The position numbers were made by a program, and so were the translations under genes. Positions 1-6,850 of a stretch of DNA of 6,850 bases are shown here, one piece after another (the first letter of the stretch is position 1; each line of letters opens with the position of its first letter). This DNA comes from Pasteurellaceae bacterium. GTDB lineage: Bacteria > Pseudomonadota > Gammaproteobacteria > Enterobacterales > Pasteurellaceae. Below the pieces are notes generated by a model, which had not been told where the DNA came from, did not search any database, and worked only from the letters and a program-made list of their open reading frames with translations. The stretch is taken from positions 1 to 6,850 of the forward strand of contig CAAELW010000160.1 of the NCBI GenBank assembly GCA_900756875.1, in the 5' to 3' direction.

Positions 1-79
1 AATATTTAGCCACAAAAGCAAAAGCTTAGTATTGAGATAAGTCAATCTATAGCAGATTAAATAGGTTCAAATGAATCCA

Positions 80-120
80 GAGTGCGGTCAAAATTCACCT
101 CAAATTTTGACCGCACTTTT
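80..120 (+). terminator. Rho-independent terminator made of paired uptake signals
   Basis: A perfect 15-bp inverted repeat (arms 81-95 and 103-117) encloses a 7-base loop (96-102) and runs into a short T run (117-120). The right arm contains an exact Haemophilus uptake signal in reverse orientation (110-118), and the left arm holds the same signal with one mismatch (GAGTGCGGT, 80-88). Facing uptake signals used as terminators are well known in Haemophilus. The position suggests it ends a + strand gene lying left of the window and insulates parE from it. The T run is short, so termination strength is inferred. Confidence 0.8.
110..118 (-). repeat. DNA uptake signal sequence (exact 9-mer)
   Basis: ACCGCACTT is the reverse complement of AAGTGCGGT, the core of the Haemophilus-type uptake signal recognised during natural transformation. 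Reading on the minus strand, the core is followed by CAAAATTT, which fits the A/T-rich extension of the full consensus. It forms the right arm of the terminator hairpin. Confidence 0.88.
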
Positions 121-176
121 AGTTAATGTAGTATCCTCCCCTTTTCTCATCTTTGATTTTATAAATGCGTCATTTT

Positions 177-206
177 TTGATAAAATCACGCTAATTTTTT
201 TATAAA
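177..206 (+). promoter_or_regulatory. Candidate sigma-70 promoter for parE
   Basis: TTGATA (177-182, five of six matches to the -35 consensus) is followed after 18 bases by TATAAA (201-206, five of six matches to the -10 consensus). Transcription would begin near 212-214, leaving a leader of only about 12-14 bases before the parE ATG. The surrounding DNA is very AT-rich, so chance matches are likely; an alternative -10 (TAAAAT, 181-186) also exists. This is motif evidence only. Confidence 0.4.
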
Positions 207-213
207 TAAGTAA

Positions 214-2124
<1,911 letters not shown>

Positions 2125-2130
2125 TTATTT

Positions 2131-2135
2131 GAGGT
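2131..2135 (+). promoter_or_regulatory. Ribosome binding site deciding the nirK start
   Basis: GAGGT ends five bases before the ATG at 2141, an acceptable Shine-Dalgarno position. An upstream in-frame TTG at 2129 would overlap this site and add four residues (MRSI) before the signal peptide, so the ATG at 2141 is the better start. Confidence 0.75.
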
Positions 2136-2140
2136 CAATC

Positions 2141-3334
2141 ATGAACGAACAACGTCGAGATTTTTTTAAAAACAGTGCACTAGGCCTAGCAACAATTACA
2201 TTAGGTGCTGGTTTAAGCCTTATTCCTTCTGCTCAAGCAGAAGAAAAAGCCTCAAATACAGCAACCACTGCAGTTGAGAATTTACCAGAGATTGAAGCTG
2301 AACTGACGCTTGCGCCCAATGTGCCAAAACCGATTGAGCGTAACTATCCAGCAAAAGTCGTGGTAAAACTGACCGCACTTGAGCAAATTATGGATTTAAT
2401 GGATGGTGTGCAATTTAAATTTTGGACATTAAATGGTAGCGTGCCTGCGCCGTTTATTCGTGTGCGCGAAGGCGACATGGTGGAAGTGCAACTTTCCAAC
2501 TCAGCAAGTTCAATGATGCCGCACAGTATCGATTTTCACGCTGCCGCTGTGCCAATGGGTGGTGCTATCGCAAGTGAAACCCCGCCAACGCGTACATCCA
2601 CCTTCCAATTTAGAGCGTTACGTTCAGGGATTTATTTATACCACTGCGGCAGCCAACCTGTGGATATTCACCTTGCCAAAGGGATGTATGGTTTAGTTTT
2701 AGTTGAGCCGAAAGAAGGCCTGCCAAAAGTGGATCGCGAATTTTACATTATGCAAAGTGAATTCTATACCAAAGGTGAATTTGGCGATCCTGGCTTGCAG
2801 CCATTCAGTATGCAAAAAGCCATTGATGAGCGCCCAGAATATGTGTTGTTCAACGGCAAAGTCGGCGCAACTATGGATGAAAATGCCTTAAAAGCAAAAA
2901 CTGGCGAAACAATTCGCCTATTTGTAGGAAATGCGGGGCCGAATTTATGCTCTTCTTTCCACTTAATCGGTGCGGTATTTGACAATGTGTATGTGGAAGG
3001 CGGTACACTTGTTAATCACAACGTCCAAACCACATTGATTCCATCCGGTAGTGCCACTATGGTGGAAACGAGAATTGATGTGCCGGGTACTTATGTCTTT
3101 ATGGATCATTCCATTTTCCGCGCTGTAAATAAAGGCACAATGGGACATATTGTGGTTGAAGGCGAAAAAAATCCGAATATTTATTCTGGCAAATTAAAAG
3201 ACGAAGCCTTTAAAGAAGCCAATCCACAAAAACCTCAACCCGTTCCTTATGAAATAGACAGTCATAAAGGAATAGATATGGGACATTCTCCTCACGAACA
3301 TTCAGATGAGAATTCTGGTGCAACCAGAAAATAG
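2141..3334 (+). CDS. nirK: Copper-containing nitrite reductase, AniA/NirK family, Tat-exported
   Basis: This 397-residue protein is expected to reduce nitrite to nitric oxide in the periplasm. It resembles gonococcal AniA closely, for example in the shared stretch EPKEGLPKVD (189-198). Residues 1-33 look like a Tat signal peptide: QRRDFFK at 4-10, a hydrophobic stretch 12-28, and a likely cut after AQA-33. Two cupredoxin domains follow (about 70-190 and 200-341). Type 1 copper ligands are H128, C169, H177 and M182; type 2 ligands are H133, H168 and H323; the catalytic pair is D131 and H274. All spacings fit the family, and the short C169-H177 gap is as in AniA. No lipobox is seen, unlike Neisseria AniA, a lipoprotein. 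The tail (342-397) ends rich in His. It could be mistaken for the multicopper-oxidase-like division protein FtsP/SufI, but the HxxDxH, HC and HLIG motifs identify NirK. It lies between parE and parC, an unexpected place. Confidence 0.93.
   Translation: MNEQRRDFFKNSALGLATITLGAGLSLIPSAQAEEKASNTATTAVENLPEIEAELTLAPNVPKPIERNYPAKVVVKLTALEQIMDLMDGVQFKFWTLNGSVPAPFIRVREGDMVEVQLSNSASSMMPHSIDFHAAAVPMGGAIASETPPTRTSTFQFRALRSGIYLYHCGSQPVDIHLAKGMYGLVLVEPKEGLPKVDREFYIMQSEFYTKGEFGDPGLQPFSMQKAIDERPEYVLFNGKVGATMDENALKAKTGETIRLFVGNAGPNLCSSFHLIGAVFDNVYVEGGTLVNHNVQTTLIPSGSATMVETRIDVPGTYVFMDHSIFRAVNKGTMGHIVVEGEKNPNIYSGKLKDEAFKEANPQKPQPVPYEIDSHKGIDMGHSPHEHSDENSGATRK
2372..2380 (-). repeat. DNA uptake signal sequence inside nirK (exact 9-mer)
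   Basis: ACCGCACTT is the reverse complement of the Haemophilus uptake core AAGTGCGGT. It sits early in nirK, encoding part of LTALEQ (residues 77-82). An exact core within this gene suggests it has been resident in, or exchanged among, Pasteurellaceae rather than just arrived from Neisseria, whose uptake sequence differs. Confidence 0.85.
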
Positions 3335-3345
3335 ATTAGAAGAAT

Positions 3346-5601
3346 ATGAGCAATATTAACTACGAAGGCATCGAGCAGATGCCACTTCGCACCTTTACAG
3401 AAAAGGCTTACCTTAATTATTCAATGTACGTCATTATGGATCGTGCATTGCCTTTTATTGGAGATGGCTTAAAGCCTGTTCAACGTCGTATTGTCTATGC
3501 GATGTCTGAACTGGGTTTAAATGCCGCGGCAAAATTTAAAAAATCCGCGCGTACCGTCGGTGATGTGTTGGGTAAATTCCATCCACACGGCGACTTAGCC
3601 TGTTATGAAGCCATGGTATTAATGGCTCAGCCCTTTTCTTACCGTTATCCTTTAGTGGATGGCCAAGGAAACTGGGGGGCGCCAGATGATCCTAAATCAT
3701 TCGCGGCAATGCGTTATACAGAATCTCGCTTGTCCAAAATTTCTGAAATTCTATTATCTGAATTAGGTCAAGGCACTGTTGATTTCCAACCAAACTTTGA
3801 TGGCACCTTAGAAGAACCACAATATTTGCCTGCTCGTTTACCTCATATTCTCTTAAACGGCACAACAGGGATTGCTGTCGGGATGGCAACAGATATTCCA
3901 CCACACAATATTAATGAAGTGGCGGATGCAGCTGTCCTGTTATTAGATAATCCCAAAGCGGGATTAGATGATGTACTCAATATCATTCAAGGCCCTGATT
4001 TCCCAACGGAAGCGGAAATTATTTCTCCTAAAGATGATATTCGAAAAATGTATGAAACCGGTCGTGGATCCATCAAAATGCGTGCAACATGGCATAAAGA
4101 AGACGGTGAAATCATCATTAGCGCACTTCCTCATCAATCTTCACCATCAAAAATCATTGCACAAATTGCTGAGCAAATGACCGCGAAAAAATTGCCAATG
4201 GTGGAAGATATTCGTGATGAGGCGGATTACGAAAATCCTGTGCGTATCGTGCTTGTGCCACGTTCAAATCGCGTTGACACGGACGCCTTAATGGCGCATT
4301 TATTTGCGACGACTGATCTCGAAAAAAGCTATCGTGTGAATATGAATATGATCGGGCTTGATCATAAACCAGCCGTGAAAGGCTTACTTCAAGTTCTTAC
4401 CGAATGGCTGACATTCCGTCGTACAACAGTAACGCGTCGTTTACAACATCGTTTAGATAAAGTACTCGCTCGTTTACACATTTTAGACGGTTTGATGATT
4501 GCCTTCCTCAATATTGATGAAGTGATTGAAATTATTCGTACTGAAGATGAACCTAAACAAGTTTTAATGGCTCGCTTTAACTTAAGTGATGAACAAGCAG
4601 AAGCCATTTTAAACTTACGTTTACGCCATTTAGCCAAATTAGAAGAACATCAATTACAAGCTGAAAAAGATAAACTCGAAGAAGAGCGGTCAAATTTAGA
4701 GTTAATTTTAGGATCTGAACGTCGCTTAAATACCTTGATCAAAAAAGAAATTCAAGAAGATGCGAAAAAATACGCCAGCCCTAGAATGTCTCAATTAGTT
4801 GAGCGTGAAGAAGCGAAAGCCATTTCTGAAAGTGAAATGATCCCAGCAGAACCCGTTACCGTTATTTTATCTGAAATGGGCTGGGTACGCTGTGCAAAAG
4901 GTCATGACATTGATCCAGCAGGATTAAGCTATAAAGCAGGCGATAAATATCTCGCGCACGCTTGCGGTAAAAGTAATCAGCCAGTAATCTTTATTGATAG
5001 TACTGGTCGTAGTTATGCTTTAGATCCATTAAGCTTACCTTCTGCGCGTTCACAAGGTGAACCGCTCACCGGTAAACTCACATTACCGGCCGGTGCAACC
5101 ATTGAACAGGTTATTATGGAACCTGAAAAACAAGAATTATTGATGGCATCAGATGCAGGATACGGTTTTATTTGCAAATTTGAAGATTTAATTGCACGTA
5201 ATAAAGCTGGAAAAGCCTTGATTTCTTTGCCAGAAAATGCGAAAGTCTTGAAACCTGAGAAACTTTCCGAGTCGGCCTCACTTCTTGTGTCCCTCACTTC
5301 AGCGGGTCGAATGCTGATTTTTCCGGTACGGGATTTACCGGCATTATCAAAAGGGAAAGGCAACAAAATCATCAGTATTCCAGCAGCGAATGCAAAAGCG
5401 CGGTCAGAATTATTGGTGAAATTGTTCTTAATTTCAGAGCAAGCCAGCCTTGAGTTCCATTCCGGTAAACGAAAAATCACATTAAAACCGGAAGATCTGC
5501 AAAAATTCCGTGCGGAACGCGGCAGAAAAGGCTCCCAATTACCACGTGGATTACATAGTAATGTTGACATTGTGGTGGTTGAACCTGAACACAACTCATA
5601 A
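3346..5601 (+). CDS. parC: DNA topoisomerase IV subunit A (ParC), with Leu at quinolone position 84
   Basis: The 751-residue DNA-cutting subunit pairs with ParE. The N-terminal half holds the winged-helix domain with the catalytic pair R123-Y124 (in AAMRYTES), the tower, and a long helical region (about 340-490) rich in Glu, Lys and Leu. From about 502 the C-terminal beta-pinwheel DNA-wrapping domain follows, with repeated blade motifs such as [31 protein letters not shown] and SAGRMLIFP. Length matches E. coli ParC (752). The sequence resembles H. influenzae ParC from the first residue, supporting the ATG at 3346; a purine-rich AGAAGA (3338-3343) lies unusually close. Residue 84 is Leu ([10 protein letters not shown]), where the family has Ser; E88 is intact. 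This is a likely fluoroquinolone-resistance substitution. The gene starts 11 bases after nirK and ends 36 bases before gltS. Confidence 0.98.
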   Translation: MSNINYEGIEQMPLRTFTEKAYLNYSMYVIMDRALPFIGDGLKPVQRRIVYAMSELGLNAAAKFKKSARTVGDVLGKFHPHGDLACYEAMVLMAQPFSYRYPLVDGQGNWGAPDDPKSFAAMRYTESRLSKISEILLSELGQGTVDFQPNFDGTLEEPQYLPARLPHILLNGTTGIAVGMATDIPPHNINEVADAAVLLLDNPKAGLDDVLNIIQGPDFPTEAEIISPKDDIRKMYETGRGSIKMRATWHKEDGEIIISALPHQSSPSKIIAQIAEQMTAKKLPMVEDIRDEADYENPVRIVLVPRSNRVDTDALMAHLFATTDLEKSYRVNMNMIGLDHKPAVKGLLQVLTEWLTFRRTTVTRRLQHRLDKVLARLHILDGLMIAFLNIDEVIEIIRTEDEPKQVLMARFNLSDEQAEAILNLRLRHLAKLEEHQLQAEKDKLEEERSNLELILGSERRLNTLIKKEIQEDAKKYASPRMSQLVEREEAKAISESEMIPAEPVTVILSEMGWVRCAKGHDIDPAGLSYKAGDKYLAHACGKSNQPVIFIDSTGRSYALDPLSLPSARSQGEPLTGKLTLPAGATIEQVIMEPEKQELLMASDAGYGFICKFEDLIARNKAGKALISLPENAKVLKPEKLSESASLLVSLTSAGRMLIFPVRDLPALSKGKGNKIISIPAANAKARSELLVKLFLISEQASLEFHSGKRKITLKPEDLQKFRAERGRKGSQLPRGLHSNVDIVVVEPEHNS
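3595..3609 (+). other. parC: Quinolone resistance-determining codons of parC (S84L, E88 wild type)
   Basis: Codon 84 (3595-3597) is TTA for Leu, and codon 88 (3607-3609) is GAA for Glu. These correspond to E. coli ParC S80 and E84, the two residues that anchor the water-metal ion bridge to fluoroquinolones. The residue is Ser in E. coli ParC and, as I recall, in susceptible Haemophilus. TCA to TTA is a single C-to-T transition. The flanking HPHGD and ACYEAM are unchanged, so a frameshift or misassembly is not the explanation. Confidence 0.85.
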
Positions 5602-5624
5602 GAATTCTCGAAACCAAACTAAAT

Positions 5625-5630
5625 AGGAGG
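5625..5630 (+). promoter_or_regulatory. Strong Shine-Dalgarno site for gltS
   Basis: AGGAGG is a complete anti-16S match, seven bases before the GTG at 5638. It is the best ribosome binding site in the window and fixes the non-ATG start of gltS. It contrasts with the weak sites ahead of parE and parC. Confidence 0.85.
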
Positions 5631-5637
5631 ATATTTC

Positions 5638-6850
5638 GTGAATATTGTTTTTGATACCTATCAAACACTTGCTTTAGCAAGTTTTGTATTATTACTCGGT
5701 TTTTTTCTAGTAAAACGCATTCGAGTTTTACAAACATTTAATATCCCTGAGCCTGTCGTTGGCGGCTTTATTGTGGCTATTGCATTAACCATTTTATACA
5801 AAGTAAATGGCACTTCATTCACTTTTGAGAAAAGCTTACAAACATCCATGATGTTGGTATTTTTCTCCTCTATCGGTTTAAGTGCAAACTTTGCTCGCTT
5901 AATTAAAGGCGGAAAACCATTAGTTATCTTCCTATTGGCGGCAGGAATACTCATTGTTTGCCAAAATGTCATCGGTATTTTAGGTACTCAATTATTAGGC
6001 ATTGATCCTGCTTACGGCTTACTTGCTGGTTCAGTTACCCTAACCGGTGGTCATGGTACAGGTGCGGCATGGGCAGAAACATTCACTAAAGAATTTAATC
6101 TACCGGCTGCGACAGAAATCGCCATGGCATGTGCCACATTCGGTTTAGTCTTTGGTGGTATCTTAGGTGGTCCAGTATCTCGTTATTTATTAAATCATCA
6201 AAAACAAGGTGAGAACCCAGAGAATGATGAAGTAGATGACGTACAAGAAGCATTTGAGCACCCAACTTATAAACGTAAAGTGAATGCACGCTCAATCATT
6301 GAAACCATCGCGATGCTTTCTTTATGTTTACTCATCGGTCAATATTTAGATGGCTTAACAAAAGGTACACACATTCAATTACCAACATTCGTATGGTGTT
6401 TGTTTACAGGTGTAATCATTCGTAACAGCTTAACTCACTTATTCAAATTCCAAGTGGCTGATTCAGCGATTGACGTATTAGGTAGTGTAGGTTTATCTAT
6501 CTTCTTAGCCATCGCCTTAATGTCTCTCAAACTTTGGGAATTAGCAGGTCTTGCAACAGATGTATTAGTTATCTTAGCGGTTCAAGTTGTCTTCATGGCT
6601 TTCTTCGCTATCTACGTCACATACCGTATGATGGGTAAAGATTATGATGCAATTGTATTAAGTGCGGGTCACTGTGGTTTCGGTCTCGGCGCAACACCAA
6701 CAGCCGTTGCTAACATGCAAGCGATTACCAGTCGTTTCGGACCATCTCACAAAGCGTTCTTAATCGTACCAATGGTAGGGGCATTTTTTATCGACTTATT
6801 AAATGCCGGTATCTTAAAAATGTTCTTAAGCGTTGTTGAAGCGCTTCACT
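5638..6850 (+). CDS. gltS: Sodium/glutamate symporter GltS (3' end at window edge)
   Basis: This inner-membrane carrier imports glutamate coupled to sodium (ESS family). It starts with GTG behind AGGAGG; no in-frame ATG occurs until about residue 71. The readable protein is 404 residues, ending EALH, with one further base (T) before the window ends. E. coli GltS is 401 residues, so at most a few residues are missing, and the T may begin the stop codon. The fold is two inverted halves of about five transmembrane helices each, joined by a polar cytoplasmic loop (about 183-217, rich in Glu, Asp, Lys). The family's two re-entrant pore-loop motifs are present: TLTGGHGTGAAWAE (134-147) and GHCGFGLGATPTAVANM (344-360). 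It follows parC by 36 bases with no hairpin, so co-transcription is possible, although it has no role in topology. Confidence 0.96.
   Translation, partial: MNIVFDTYQTLALASFVLLLGFFLVKRIRVLQTFNIPEPVVGGFIVAIALTILYKVNGTSFTFEKSLQTSMMLVFFSSIGLSANFARLIKGGKPLVIFLLAAGILIVCQNVIGILGTQLLGIDPAYGLLAGSVTLTGGHGTGAAWAETFTKEFNLPAATEIAMACATFGLVFGGILGGPVSRYLLNHQKQGENPENDEVDDVQEAFEHPTYKRKVNARSIIETIAMLSLCLLIGQYLDGLTKGTHIQLPTFVWCLFTGVIIRNSLTHLFKFQVADSAIDVLGSVGLSIFLAIALMSLKLWELAGLATDVLVILAVQVVFMAFFAIYVTYRMMGKDYDAIVLSAGHCGFGLGATPTAVANMQAITSRFGPSHKAFLIVPMVGAFFIDLLNAGILKMFLSVVEALH

Noticed and set aside
1..29. Possible tail of an upstream + strand gene, reading YLATKAKA then TAG at 27-29
   Set aside because: Only eight residues are readable and another frame also stays open to 38-40. 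The terminator at 80-120 implies some gene ends here, but the sequence cannot show which frame is real.
2141..3334. Division protein FtsP/SufI, a multicopper-oxidase-like Tat substrate encoded near parC in E. coli
   Set aside because: The Tat signal and parC context first suggested it, but the protein has two rather than three cupredoxin domains and carries the full NirK type 1 and type 2 copper ligand set with long AniA-like stretches.
5013..5594. 193-residue open frame on the minus strand inside parC
   Set aside because: It lies wholly opposite the conserved ParC C-terminal domain, has no recognisable domain or ribosome site, and reads as a shadow of parC.
5602..5637. Terminator or promoter between parC and gltS
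   Set aside because: The 36-base gap has no stable inverted repeat with a T run and no convincing -35/-10 pair; only the Shine-Dalgarno site is clear.

Overview
The window carries four genes on the + strand, packed tightly: parE (topoisomerase IV subunit B), a copper-containing nitrite reductase gene of the AniA/NirK type, parC (topoisomerase IV subunit A) and gltS (sodium/glutamate symporter). The ParE, ParC and GltS sequences look like those of Haemophilus. The 9-base Haemophilus-type DNA uptake signal AAGTGCGGT occurs exactly three times (110-118, 1248-1256, 2372-2380), and the DNA is AT-rich. This points to the Haemophilus influenzae / H. parainfluenzae / Aggregatibacter branch of Pasteurellaceae. 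I favour an H. parainfluenzae-like organism, but the species is inferred.

Layout: bases 1-79 hold nothing I can assign. Bases 80-120 form a strong hairpin built from two facing uptake-signal-like sequences, probably the terminator of a gene lying to the left. Bases 121-225 are an AT-rich parE promoter region. parE (226-2124) is followed after 16 bases by nirK (2141-3334), then after 11 bases by parC (3346-5601), and after 36 bases by gltS (5638 to the window edge, essentially complete). No terminator is visible between the genes, so all four could share a transcript.

ParE and ParC form the A2B2 topoisomerase IV that unlinks daughter chromosomes. GltS imports glutamate with sodium. The odd member is the nitrite reductase, which would act in the periplasm, reducing nitrite to nitric oxide. 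It has no functional link to DNA topology and appears to have been inserted into an otherwise contiguous parE-parC pair.

Two observations stand out. First, a complete AniA-like nitrite reductase with all copper ligands, a Tat-type signal peptide and a His/Met-rich tail sits between the two topoisomerase IV genes. Second, ParC has Leu at position 84, where the family has the quinolone-contacting Ser. The codon is TTA, one base from TCA, a change of the type selected by fluoroquinolones. The ParE quinolone region looks wild type. I did not find a wholly new biological system here.
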